Positions 5,765 to 14,358 are shown, counted from the first letter of the stretch. The stretch: 15,187 bases of DNA from Bacteroidia bacterium (GCA_025999115.1 BNWW01000048.1:1-15187); one strand, 5' to 3'. Numbers and translations: made by a program. The notes: generated from the sequence alone by a model not told the origin.

Positions 5765-8700
5765 TTATTTTAAAATAGTGATTACCTGACTTCCCGTAGC
5801 CTTTTTTGTTTTGACTTTTACAATATAAAATCCTTCGGGAACAGCCGGCAAATCGACCGTTGTTGTTTTACTGTGAATTTCAGTTGTGTTTTTCAAAACA
5901 ACTCCTGCGATTGACAAGACAGTAACCGTTTCTATTTCGCTGTCCGATTGTACAAATAATCTGTTTTTGGCAGGATTGGGGAAAAGCGAAAACGAAGCTG
6001 TTTCCAAGGGTTTTTTTATTCCGACCGTATTTTTCACATCGAATCCGAAAGGTTGCGTACAGGTTTCTCCGTATGCGTTTTTGAGGAATGCCCGTACATA
6101 ATTTCCTTGAAATCCTTCGTAATAGAAGGTTTTTCCATATCCGACAATGGTGCTGTGCGGAAGTTCGCCGCTTTTTTTGTCCGTCCCCGAAATCCAATAA
6201 ATTTCTTCATCCGGCGAATCTATTGTGATGGTTCGATTGATTTCATCCATATCAATGCGATCAATGCGTGGCGCTAAAGCATTTCCACTTCCGGCCGGTT
6301 CATACGAAAAGATACTTTTCCCTTTTTCCATGGCATCTTTCAACGCAGGGAGGGACAAGTCGTCCATCAGCATAAACTGGTAACTCCGAAAATATTGACC
6401 AGGGTTGTGCGCATCGTCGTTTGAATAACCGAAAACGGGACGTTCCGGCATCGTCATGGATAGAATTGCGTCCCACAATATCCGGTCATTTGGATGTTTG
6501 TTACCTTGATTATAGACTTCCAAGCCGATTAAACTGTTATAGGTTTGAAAATTACGCGCGTGCCACGCCGGTGAGTTTTTCTGAAAACCGGCATTGTCGT
6601 AGGTATTTGTTATTTTCCAATATTGTCCGGGATGATTGATGAGTTGCATACCTCCCAGCGTTTGCGTGTAGGTATATGATTCTTGAAGCGTTGCAAATTC
6701 CTGTCCTTTTCGTCCGGTAAAAAAATCGTTGTGATGATTAAATTCGCTGCTGCCGGATTCGTTCCAGTTATTTTGATTGGTTTTGCTCAACTCTATCGAC
6801 GGGAAAGCCAGCATATCCAATGATTCGGGATTTCGGTTCGACAAATTTTCGTCAAACAGATCAAATAGATTCCATGGATAGGTATTGACGTCGTGATCGG
6901 TCAGCGCCAAGAGTTGATAACCTTTTGAATGATACGCATCCACGACATCATGGCAGAGGTCGCCCGAATCGAACGATTGTGATGTGTGCGTGTGAAAATT
7001 TCCCTTGTATCTGTTTACAATATCCCATTTAACCTCTTCGTAAGCATTGGCGACAATCGTTTTTCCGACATTTTGATAATCGTTTCCATAAGGAACTTTG
7101 ATAGCAATCGTGTTGGAAATAGTTGAAGCGCCTTGCTTTGCGATGAATTTTACGTGATAAATACCTTGTTCGGCCGCGTTTATGTAATATTCATATAAGC
7201 CGGCATTCGGTGAGGTGTCGTAAGTTGCCGGTGTTCCGTAATTATGGCTTATTTCGTATGAAAATTGATAGCCTTGCATATTTTTCACCTCGGAAGTGAT
7301 TTTTACCGGCATTCCCGCTTTACACAAAGCCGGAACAGCGCTGATAGACACAATCGACGGCGCATCGGAAATAGAAGCGAAACGGGTCGATTGTTGCAAT
7401 ATGTCCGCCGGAAGACTCGTCGCGGAGGTTTCTTCCAAACAATTGATCGTTACTTTGTTGTTTTTGAAACAATAGATGATTTGAGCTTTTGTGCAGTTGT
7501 TTTCTACTTGCAAGGGATTGAAAAGCGCGGTCATTTTCGTACCTGAATTTACGCTTCCGTAATAAATGGAAAATGTTTTGTCGATTCCCGAAAAATCAAC
7601 CTCGCCGGCAACGGTAAAGGAATCATCGTTCCCTGCCGTACCGTCTTCTTGGGTTTGAGTCATGATAATTGCGGAATTATCGCCTTTCACTATCCTGAAA
7701 AAGTTTTTGGAGGCATTGATGATTTCCACCTCTCCACCGGCCTTGACAATCAGGCGTTGCCAAGTTATTGTAGTTTTACTGCTTGAGAATCCAATGGTTT
7801 GATTGGATGAATAAAGATTTGTTCCTGAACAAGTGTTTCCGCTGTTTATATTCCAATAGTAAGTTGTCTTAAAATCGGCAGGAATGATATTCATATAGGC
7901 CATTACCTCTTCCGATTCTCCGGCGCTTCCATTTGGATAATAAATCATACTTTCAAAAGGTTTATCTCCCGTACAAGTAACGGTATTTGTTCCCGTATGA
8001 TTCAAAAATTGATAACCGGCCGGCGTTTCCTCATTAAACGGATAGGAATACAAATAGGAATAGGCGCGATCGAACTGTTTTCCCCACGAAACATCGTCGT
8101 GTTTGCCGGTTTTGATTATATCGAACCGTATTTTATCGTCGTCAAATCCTTTTGCTTTTGTGCTTTCGTAAAACTCATTTACAAGGTTTTTTAAATCAGT
8201 AGATTCTTTGCCGCCCGCAACAAAATACATTTTTTGATCGCCGCTTTTTTGCCACGTGCCAAGATAGTTTTGCAATTCGGGTTGATTAAACCAAAAAGCT
8301 GGAGAAAAAAGGGCGACTTTCCCGAACCGGTTTGGATATTTTAATGCCGCATAATAACTGATAAGCCCGCCCATATCGGCGCCTGCAATGGTAGTATGCT
8401 CCGGTGTGGTTAATGTGCGGTATTTTCCGTTGATGTATGGTATCAGTTGGTTGACAATCACATCCAAATAAAGATCGCCTTTTCCCGAACCCATAAAATC
8501 TTCGTTTGCCCATGGCGAAAACTCGCTGAGATACCCGTAAATTGTTACCACAATGCCTGTTTCTTTGCCTTCGGAATACATTTTATCAAGTACCGAACGG
8601 AGGTTCCACGAATATTCTTGGAAAAAAGCATCGCCGTTGTTATCATCGCCGCCTTGATGGTAGGTTTGGCGAATACCATGCAAATAAACAACGGGATAAT

Positions 8701-9145
8701 GTCGATCCGTGTCTACTCTATAACCGGGAGGTGTAACGACTGTAATGCTTCGAGACGTCATCCCGCCGGGAAAATCAAAATGGACATTTTCGGTAATAAA
8801 GGAAGGATCGTATAAGCCTGCCCATTTTGCCACCACATCGTTGGCTGTTGCTGTTGTCCGGTTGGAGATTTCTCCACCCGATGCGTTTTTCTCGACATAC
8901 ATCCAATCCGGCCCCGAAAGGTATTTGAAACCTGTACTTACCGTAGTAACATTGGGAAGGTTTAATGTGAAATGATTGGGTGTGTCCTGTGTCATTTGAA
9001 AGGCATTGACGGCATCCCATCCGTTAAATTCTCCGGCAACGTAACATGCTTTTGTTCCTTCCGGAACGCTAACATTAAACGTAATTGCTTTGTTTTCAAT
9101 TGAATACAAGCATAAGAGAAAGAGTATAAAGAAGGAATGTTTCAT
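5765..9145 (-). CDS. Secreted esterase-like/PHP metallohydrolase fusion protein with T9SS sorting domain
   Basis: This 1126-residue protein has a signal peptide (residues 1-20), an N-terminal beta-sandwich like a CBM48/E-set domain (FNVSVPEGTKACYVAGEFNG, about 22-105), and an esterase-D/Fes-type alpha/beta hydrolase domain (about 115-368; YLHGIRQT 154-161, IAGADMGGLISYYAA 253-267, His349). The nucleophile elbow should be GxSxG but reads G-A-D-M-G, with Asp257. After a long beta-rich middle region comes a PHP/CehA-like domain (about 710-950) with all expected metal ligands: H718-T-H720, TDHD (749-752), Glu785, His804/805, His838 in NHPG, Glu876, and D911-A-H913. It ends with a type A T9SS domain (about 1050-1126: FSLFPNPAKNRLFV, then GFYIVKV, ending ITILK), so it should reach the cell surface or medium. 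The PHP half likely hydrolyses a phosphoester or similar bond; the substrate is unknown. A regulator gene lies 183 bases upstream. Confidence 0.9.
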   Translation of the reverse strand: MKHSFFILFLLCLYSIENKAITFNVSVPEGTKACYVAGEFNGWDAVNAFQMTQDTPNHFTLNLPNVTTVSTGFKYLSGPDWMYVEKNASGGEISNRTTATANDVVAKWAGLYDPSFITENVHFDFPGGMTSRSITVVTPPGYRVDTDRHYPVVYLHGIRQTYHQGGDDNNGDAFFQEYSWNLRSVLDKMYSEGKETGIVVTIYGYLSEFSPWANEDFMGSGKGDLYLDVIVNQLIPYINGKYRTLTTPEHTTIAGADMGGLISYYAALKYPNRFGKVALFSPAFWFNQPELQNYLGTWQKSGDQKMYFVAGGKESTDLKNLVNEFYESTKAKGFDDDKIRFDIIKTGKHDDVSWGKQFDRAYSYLYSYPFNEETPAGYQFLNHTGTNTVTCTGDKPFESMIYYPNGSAGESEEVMAYMNIIPADFKTTYYWNINSGNTCSGTNLYSSNQTIGFSSSKTTITWQRLIVKAGGEVEIINASKNFFRIVKGDNSAIIMTQTQEDGTAGNDDSFTVAGEVDFSGIDKTFSIYYGSVNSGTKMTALFNPLQVENNCTKAQIIYCFKNNKVTINCLEETSATSLPADILQQSTRFASISDAPSIVSISAVPALCKAGMPVKITSEVKNMQGYQFSYEISHNYGTPATYDTSPNAGLYEYYINAAEQGIYHVKFIAKQGASTISNTIAIKVPYGNDYQNVGKTIVANAYEEVKWDIVNRYKGNFHTHTSQSFDSGDLCHDVVDAYHSKGYQLLALTDHDVNTYPWNLFDLFDENLSNRNPESLDMLAFPSIELSKTNQNNWNESGSSEFNHHNDFFTGRKGQEFATLQESYTYTQTLGGMQLINHPGQYWKITNTYDNAGFQKNSPAWHARNFQTYNSLIGLEVYNQGNKHPNDRILWDAILSMTMPERPVFGYSNDDAHNPGQYFRSYQFMLMDDLSLPALKDAMEKGKSIFSYEPAGSGNALAPRIDRIDMDEINRTITIDSPDEEIYWISGTDKKSGELPHSTIVGYGKTFYYEGFQGNYVRAFLKNAYGETCTQPFGFDVKNTVGIKKPLETASFSLFPNPAKNRLFVQSDSEIETVTVLSIAGVVLKNTTEIHSKTTTVDLPAVPEGFYIVKVKTKKATGSQVITILK

Positions 9146-9167
9146 GATTTTGAGATTATTTTCAGTA

Positions 9168-9175
9168 CAAAGATA
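9168..9175 (-). promoter_or_regulatory. Candidate -7 element for the two-gene secreted-protein operon
   Basis: On the minus strand this reads TATCTTTG (TAnnTTTG consensus), 22 bases upstream of the ATG at 9145. The -33 position has no clear TTTG, which would fit a promoter that needs an activator. The element implies that the secreted proteins are transcribed separately from the regulator gene upstream. Confidence 0.5.
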
Positions 9176-9245
9176 GAATGATACTTATCTTTTCTATACC
9201 GAAAGTAAAGATGCAAAGTAAGTTATCGACACATCAAATAACAGT

Positions 9246-9272
9246 ATAATTATTTAATATTCAAATAATTAT
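9246..9272. repeat. AT-only inverted repeat upstream of the secreted-protein operon
   Basis: ATAATTATTT (9246-9255) and AAATAATTAT (9263-9272) form a perfect 10-bp inverted repeat with a 7-base spacer. It lies about 70 bases upstream of the candidate -7 element, in the 183-base gap between the regulator and the secreted-protein genes. It could be a binding site for a dimeric protein, or simply a chance feature of AT-rich DNA. The rest of this gap shows nothing else I recognise. Confidence 0.4.
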
Positions 9273-9328
9273 CTATTCTTTTTATTTCAAACAAAGTATA
9301 TTATAGGAAAAAAGAAAGTAAATTGTTT

Positions 9329-10981
9329 TTAATGATTTATGCCGATTTTTTTCAAAGCAAGCATAAAATCTTCTTTCGGAAGCCGCATTTTGTTCCGCAT
9401 TTTGAGGCGGTAATTATAAACGGTTTGTACGGAATAACCTAGAAATTTTGCAATTTGGGCATTGTCGGTTATACCCAGTTTTATAAGGGCGAATATGCGC
9501 AGTTCGGGGCTGAGAATTTCATCTTCTTTCGGAATAATCGATTTATCTTTTAGAAGCATCGTGTTAAGTTCGGCGATAAAATTGGGATAAAGTTTAATAA
9601 AGAGGCTGTCGAATGTATGAAAAAATTCTTTTAATTCATTGGTTTCCAACAAATATGAATTTGTCAATCGCACGATTTCATCCACTTGATTCAGTCTCGC
9701 TTTCAAATTGATATTTTTCCGGTAGGCTTTCATTTTTTCGATATACGACGAACAAATATTGAAAACATAGCCGATGTATTCTTCTTTTACATGATTGGAG
9801 TCCAATAAATCTTCATTCAGCTCTTTCAGATGATCGTTGACGATTTGCAATTCCCTGTTTATTTGCTTGATTGATTCCCGCGTTCTTCTGATTTTCAGCA
9901 ATTGAACGTAAATAAACAAAAGCGCCATTGCAAGCAGCAGCGAGAGCAGAGCAATAATAATGAGTTGCCGGTATAGCTTTGCTTTTTCATTTTGCATTTT
10001 CAGGTTATAGGATGACACGATAAGCGGAAGAATTTCTGCAATTTCCAAGGTTCGAAAAGTCGCTTTTCCTGCAATGGCATCCTCCATCGCACATTGGATA
10101 TAGGCGTGCGCTCGATCTAATTCGCCTTCGCGGTACAAAATAGCAGCTAATCTCTGCAAGGCGGCATATTCTCGGTTGGTAGTCCGAATGTCGGCAATAG
10201 CAGCCATTGTGAGAAATATTTTTGCTGAAACCGTGTCATTTTCCGACAAGTACAAATCGGAAAAGACACTCGCCAATACCGGGTTTTTATCCAACTCCTC
10301 CTCCTGCTGCTCATACACTGCCTCCATCACGATTCTCGCCTGCTCTCCATTTCCTTCCGCAAGCAATTGTTCTGCCTTCACCATCTGATAGGCCAACGAA
10401 GCCGGTTCGAGAGTCAGAAGCAACGAATCTTTGTATTGCATCTCGAAACGATGGTATTTGTCCTTCAAATTTTTTTCAAAAGCATATTCACTCATCATGT
10501 TGTAAATGGAATGATACAGGTGATAATAATGAGAAAATTGGCCGGGTTCGATGGTGTTATACGGAATACTGTTTAAAATATCGAGGGTTTCTTTATACAT
10601 ACCGCTGATGCACATCAAAGAGGCCATGCGCATCAGCGAAGTATTTATTTCCCGTTGTGGATATAATCGTTGGGCGAGTTCCCATCTTTTTTGAGCAATG
10701 TGCATAGCCGAATCAATGTTATACGCCCAATATTGACCCAGCAAAGCGCGGTAAATCTGGTACAATTCATGGTCGCCGGTCGTCGTTTGCATACGTTTGT
10801 TCAACTCGGTTATCACACTGTCTTTTTTTTGAGAGTAACCCGATTTTTGCCGGATGGTTGTGTCCAATACACAGAGGAGTGAATCCAATTCGCTTTTTTG
10901 CAAGCGTTTCGGCTTTTCCGCCCATACGAATGATACACTGCTTGCGAAATACAACAAGATCAACAAGACTTTTGGCCGCAT
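9329..10981 (-). CDS. Membrane-tethered HTH regulator, DUF6377-like
   Basis: The 550-residue protein has an N-terminal signal sequence (residues 1-21), an alpha-helical periplasmic sensor region of TPR character (about 30-335), one membrane span (about 340-360, LIIIALLSLLLAMALLFIYV), a coiled coil (about 365-400), and a cytoplasmic C-terminus. The last 60 residues contain a LuxR-type helix-turn-helix: LRIFALIKLGITDNAQIAKFL, then GYSVQTVYNYRLKMRNKM (about 494-532). This layout is that of the Bacteroidota DUF6377 proteins, thought to be one-component regulators that sense outside the membrane and bind DNA inside. Its gene starts 18 bases after the flotillin gene, so it probably shares that transcript; downstream lie the secreted esterase/PHP operon genes, which are the natural candidate targets (inference from position only). 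Confidence 0.82.
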   Translation of the reverse strand: MRPKVLLILLYFASSVSFVWAEKPKRLQKSELDSLLCVLDTTIRQKSGYSQKKDSVITELNKRMQTTTGDHELYQIYRALLGQYWAYNIDSAMHIAQKRWELAQRLYPQREINTSLMRMASLMCISGMYKETLDILNSIPYNTIEPGQFSHYYHLYHSIYNMMSEYAFEKNLKDKYHRFEMQYKDSLLLTLEPASLAYQMVKAEQLLAEGNGEQARIVMEAVYEQQEEELDKNPVLASVFSDLYLSENDTVSAKIFLTMAAIADIRTTNREYAALQRLAAILYREGELDRAHAYIQCAMEDAIAGKATFRTLEIAEILPLIVSSYNLKMQNEKAKLYRQLIIIALLSLLLAMALLFIYVQLLKIRRTRESIKQINRELQIVNDHLKELNEDLLDSNHVKEEYIGYVFNICSSYIEKMKAYRKNINLKARLNQVDEIVRLTNSYLLETNELKEFFHTFDSLFIKLYPNFIAELNTMLLKDKSIIPKEDEILSPELRIFALIKLGITDNAQIAKFLGYSVQTVYNYRLKMRNKMRLPKEDFMLALKKIGINH

Positions 10982-10999
10982 CGCTACTACTTTCCTGTT

Positions 11000-12361
11000 T
11001 TATTCCTCGGTCGCCTGAATATCCACCGCATCTTTCCCCTTTAAATATTCCGGTAAATTCATTCCTGCCTGATTAAACAAATCATTCAACGGAGGAACCG
11101 ATTGCATCAATCCGGCGATAAAATTGGCCGTCGAAGTTTTTCCGTCTTTGCCGTTATTGCCGTCCCAAACCGTGATTTTGTCAATTTTAATGCCTTTCAC
11201 GGCTTCTACTTGCGTTTTTATCAGTTCGGGCAGTTTTTCGATTAACAACAATTGATAAGCGCTTTGGGCATCTCCACCGGCGGCTTTCACCATTTTTTCG
11301 TAACCTTCGGCTTGCTTGGTCAGAATTTGGTACAAACCTTTGGCTTCGGCTTCCATCTTGGCGAAAATAGCGTCGGCTTCTCCTTTGGCGTTTTCGCGCA
11401 CTTTTTCGGCTTGGGCTTGCGCTTCGATGATTCTCCGTTGTTTTTCGATTTCTTCCTGCACGATGATATTGGCTTGTTGCGTGGCGCGTTCGCGGTTGGC
11501 GCGGGCTTCTTCCGCTTTTTGTTCGGCCGAATAGGATTCCTCCAAGGCTTTTGCCTGTTGTACTTTTTCGGCGGTAATCGCGATTTTCATGGCTTCCGCT
11601 TCTTTTTCGCGACGGGCGGCATCGGAATTGGCGATTTCGATTTTTGCGGTATTTTCCCCTCGAACGGCGGTTGCATTGGCCTGTGATGTTCGGATACGGG
11701 TATCGCGGTCTGCTTCGGCTTTCCCGATTTCGCCAATTTTATCTTGTTCGGCTACACTCACTTTGGCTTCATTGATGGCTTTGGCGGCGGCTTCTTTTCC
11801 CAAGGCTTCGATATAACCCGACTCATCGCGGATGTCGGTAACGTTTACATTGATCAGTTTTAAACCGATTTTTTTCAATTCGGCTTCGACGTTGGTGGAT
11901 ACATATTCCAAAAATTTGTCGCGGTCGGAATTGATTTCTTCAATCGACATGGTAGCGATAACCAAACGCAACTGTCCGAAGAGGATGTCGCGCGCGAGTT
12001 CCTGAATTTGGTCGGAGGTTAAGCCCAAAAGACGTTCGGCGGCATTGTTCATACTGTCGGAATCGGTTGAAATACCGACGGTGAAGCGACAGGGGACATC
12101 CACGCGAATGTTTTGCCGGCTCAAGGCATTGGTCAGATTGGCTTCGATGGAAATCGGAATCAAGCTCAAATAAGCGTAATCCTGAATGACCGGCCAAATA
12201 AACGTACCGCCGCCGTGGATACATTTTGCGGACGAACCGCCGGTGTTGCCGTAAACAACCAGAATTTTGTCCGACGGACAACGTTTGTAACGGGATACAA
12301 GCCACATGATGGCTACAAAACTAACAATCACTACTACAACGATTAGAAAAAACGGAGTCAT
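11000..12361 (-). CDS. Flotillin-like SPFH/band 7 membrane scaffold protein
   Basis: This 453-residue protein has an N-terminal membrane anchor (about 4-23), an SPFH/band 7 domain (about 30-190, with GGGTFIWPVIQDYAYLSLIP and later SYIE-like DESGYIEALGKEAAA), and a long Ala/Glu-rich coiled coil (about 190-345, with many EA.A and QA repeats), followed by a C-terminal segment resembling flotillins (LIEKLPELIKTQVEAVKGIKIDKITVWDG). Flotillins oligomerise on the inner face of the membrane and organise microdomains; they do not catalyse a reaction. Length and layout are those of bacterial FloT/YqiK-type proteins. It follows the NfeD-like gene by 24 bases, the usual pairing. Confidence 0.92.
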   Translation of the reverse strand: MTPFFLIVVVVIVSFVAIMWLVSRYKRCPSDKILVVYGNTGGSSAKCIHGGGTFIWPVIQDYAYLSLIPISIEANLTNALSRQNIRVDVPCRFTVGISTDSDSMNNAAERLLGLTSDQIQELARDILFGQLRLVIATMSIEEINSDRDKFLEYVSTNVEAELKKIGLKLINVNVTDIRDESGYIEALGKEAAAKAINEAKVSVAEQDKIGEIGKAEADRDTRIRTSQANATAVRGENTAKIEIANSDAARREKEAEAMKIAITAEKVQQAKALEESYSAEQKAEEARANRERATQQANIIVQEEIEKQRRIIEAQAQAEKVRENAKGEADAIFAKMEAEAKGLYQILTKQAEGYEKMVKAAGGDAQSAYQLLLIEKLPELIKTQVEAVKGIKIDKITVWDGNNGKDGKTSTANFIAGLMQSVPPLNDLFNQAGMNLPEYLKGKDAVDIQATEE

Positions 12362-12385
12362 ATTTTTTGAATTTTGAGTTATGAA

Positions 12386-12955
12386 TTATAAATTTTTTGA
12401 AACTAAAACGGTTTGGGAATCGATGACGGCATCGACTTGAATGATGGAGCCGGTTGGAATGTGTTCGCCGTTGGTTTGTGCATCAATCTCATGGAAAGCG
12501 CCGCGCACGCTGATTTGGATTTTGCCTTTGCCCGATTTATTTTCGGGAATGACAAGGTAAACGTTGGCGGTTTTTCCCACTGTTTCGCTGATTTTGAAGG
12601 TGTTATCACGCTTCAATCGCAACATTTGTTTGAATATGAAGACAAAAATGAGTACCAACACAAGGCCGGTCAATACGGCGGCGAAAGCAATCCAAACTTT
12701 CGATTCGAATGTGTTGTAGAAACAAACGCCGCCCCAACCGAAACCCAAAAAGAAATTAATCAAATTCCGGATGGAGAAAAACGGATACGAGGCGTCGGCA
12801 TGGACTTCGGTGTCGCTGAAATCGGTGTCGAAATCGACCGAAGAATCCATTCCGACAAAGGTCATAATTGTTTGAATGACAAAGATTAATGATGCGATTC
12901 CTGCAATCATCCAGTAGGTTTTTAAACCGGCATCTAATGAGTTAAACCATTCCAT
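12386..12955 (-). CDS. NfeD-like membrane protein with C-terminal OB domain, flotillin partner
   Basis: The 189-residue protein has three predicted membrane spans (about 13-34, 62-80 and 86-110) separated by an acidic loop (VDFDTDFSDTEVHAD), and then a soluble OB-fold-like domain (about 120-189: ETVGKTANVYLVIPENKSGKG, then GSIIQVDAVIDSQTVLV). This is the short NfeD form without a protease domain, generally found next to flotillin genes and thought to act with them in the membrane. The gene stands 36 bases after the ATPase gene. A degenerate -7-like TACCTTGC (12971-12978, minus strand) lies in that gap, so it may have its own promoter, though weakly supported. Confidence 0.88.
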   Translation of the reverse strand: MEWFNSLDAGLKTYWMIAGIASLIFVIQTIMTFVGMDSSVDFDTDFSDTEVHADASYPFFSIRNLINFFLGFGWGGVCFYNTFESKVWIAFAAVLTGLVLVLIFVFIFKQMLRLKRDNTFKISETVGKTANVYLVIPENKSGKGKIQISVRGAFHEIDAQTNGEHIPTGSIIQVDAVIDSQTVLVSKNL

Positions 12956-12991
12956 ATTTTTAAATTTTCCGCAAGGTACGAAAAAATTTAT

Positions 12992-14110
12992 TTATAATGA
13001 GAAATTTTTTAAAAACAACTTGAAAAAAGGGTCGGAAATAAAATATTCGTTACCCATCTTGTCAATTATTCCATCGTTAGTTAAGCCTTTTACTGAACGT
13101 TGCAAGGTGGCGGGGCTTGGTAAATGATTTGTCCGGATGTAGATTTCCGAAAAAACATTTTTCCCGTCGGAACAAAGGGCTATCAATAATTGCTTTTTGC
13201 TTTTCGACTGATGCTCAAATAATTCCATGTAATAATCGCTTTTTAAGGCAAGCACTTGTAAAATGCTTTTATCTACAATTTCACAAGTTATATTAACATT
13301 ATTTTCAACATATTGCCAAATTTCCGCTGCCAATAATTGGATGTAGTGAGGGATATTGGCTGTTACCGAAATAATGTATTGCGCAGTATCTCCATCAAGA
13401 TGCACATTTTTTTTTGAAAAATTTTGTTGCAAAAACGCAATCGTGTCTTTTTCGGGCAAATAGCTAATGATCATTTGAGAGGCCGCATGATAAAACGCTC
13501 TTTTTTTGTCGTTGAACATCGCTTGCATAATATGTGTTTTACTTCCGAAGAAAAGATAATTCACGTGCTGTTGTTGTTGAATTTTACTGCGCAAAAGTCC
13601 TTCAAAATGAATCTCTTTCAATTTTTCAACTTCTTGAAATTCATCGAAAAACACCAATACGCGCTTGTTGTTTTTGGCAATCAATTCCGGCAAATCCAAG
13701 AGTTGCGACACAATAGTTTCGTCGATCGTATTGCCGGCAAAATCGATGGAAAATTCCGGTTGCCCGTCTTGTCCGAAGCCTAAAATCGGGCGGATGCTTT
13801 TGACAATCGAAACAAAGGTTTGGGCGAATTTCTGCAAATTGCTTTGTTTGTTTGCCAACGATTTGGCGTAAAGTCGCACAAACGATTCGGGGGAAAAAAC
13901 GGGCATAAAATCAAAATAAATGCAAATAAATCCTTGCTTTTCCAACAATTCCATTGCCTTGAAAACCAACGATGTTTTACCAAAACGGCGCGGGGCGTAA
14001 AGCACCATGTTGTTGCCGCCTGCAAGTGTATCCACAATGCGTTTGCAATCTGCTTCGCGGTCGTAAAAATTTGCGCCTTTTACAATAGTTCCATAACTAA
14101 ACGGATTCAT
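12992..14110 (-). CDS. P-loop ATPase of the archaeal-type (ATPase_2) family with C-terminal winged helix
   Basis: The 372-residue protein has a Walker A motif APRRFGKTS (39-47), a Walker B motif VLVFFDEFQE (151-160) and a sensor-like FFGSKTH (187-193), all in the style of the STAND/AAA-related ATPase_2 family (PF01637). The start, MNPFSYGTIVKGANFYDRE, is the usual N-terminal signature. Residues 300-360 form a winged-helix-like end (SEIYIRTNHLPSPATLQRSVKGL then GIIDKMGNEYFISDPFF), which may bind DNA or protein. These proteins occur widely in Bacteroidota with unknown roles, sometimes as mobile or defence-related genes; no such partner is seen here. The gene has its own candidate promoter with repeats, so it may be self-regulated (inference). 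Confidence 0.88.
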   Translation of the reverse strand: MNPFSYGTIVKGANFYDREADCKRIVDTLAGGNNMVLYAPRRFGKTSLVFKAMELLEKQGFICIYFDFMPVFSPESFVRLYAKSLANKQSNLQKFAQTFVSIVKSIRPILGFGQDGQPEFSIDFAGNTIDETIVSQLLDLPELIAKNNKRVLVFFDEFQEVEKLKEIHFEGLLRSKIQQQQHVNYLFFGSKTHIMQAMFNDKKRAFYHAASQMIISYLPEKDTIAFLQQNFSKKNVHLDGDTAQYIISVTANIPHYIQLLAAEIWQYVENNVNITCEIVDKSILQVLALKSDYYMELFEHQSKSKKQLLIALCSDGKNVFSEIYIRTNHLPSPATLQRSVKGLTNDGIIDKMGNEYFISDPFFKLFLKNFSL

Positions 14111-14128
14111 ATTCTTTTAATTTTTCGA

Positions 14129-14160
14129 TAAAGGTAGGGTTTGTTTTTTGATTATGCAAA
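14129..14160 (-). promoter_or_regulatory. Candidate promoter of the ATPase gene
   Basis: On the minus strand TTTG (14157-14160) is followed after 20 bases by TACCTTTA (14129-14136), seven of eight positions with the TAnnTTTG consensus. The -7 box lies 18 bases upstream of the ATG at 14110. The -33 box falls inside the first copy of a 14-base direct repeat. Confidence 0.5.
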
Positions 14161-14186
14161 AAAGAATTATGCAAAAAAGCATAATT
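14151..14186. repeat. 14-base tandem direct repeat ending in a hairpin, over the ATPase promoter
   Basis: ATTATGCAAAAAAG occurs at 14151-14164 and again at 14166-14179, with one base between. The second copy continues as GCATAATT, so AATTATGC (14165-14172) and GCATAATT (14179-14186) form an 8-bp stem with an A6 loop. Three copies of the ATTATGC/GCATAAT word are thus present, at 15-base spacing for the direct pair. The first copy overlaps the -33 box of the ATPase promoter. This looks like an operator; the binding protein is unknown. Confidence 0.65.
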
Positions 14187-14358
14187 ATAAAAAAATACCG
14201 CCGCCCCATAGCCTAAAAATCACTTTTTCTACCTTCGGCAGTTTTTATTCCATGAAATGATTATTGCGAAAGATTAATTATCCCAATCCCACAAGTGGTT
14301 GGATATTGAGAAGCAATTGCCACGGTAAATTTAGGATAATATTTTATAATACACAAAT

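Noticed and set aside
8447..8815. Plus-strand open frame of 122 codons inside the esterase/PHP gene
   Set aside because: It lies antisense to the conserved hydrolase domain and has no promoter-like element or recognisable product.
11252..11686. Plus-strand open frame of 144 codons (and a second one at 12413-12889)
   Set aside because: Both lie opposite strongly coding genes (flotillin coiled coil and NfeD); their Phe/Gly- and Asn/Asp-rich products are antisense shadows of biased codons.
14218..14248. Possible terminator hairpin in the gap downstream of chrA
   Set aside because: The stem (CTACC with GGCAG) is only 5 bp with a mismatch on the plus strand, and on the minus strand it is followed by an A-run.
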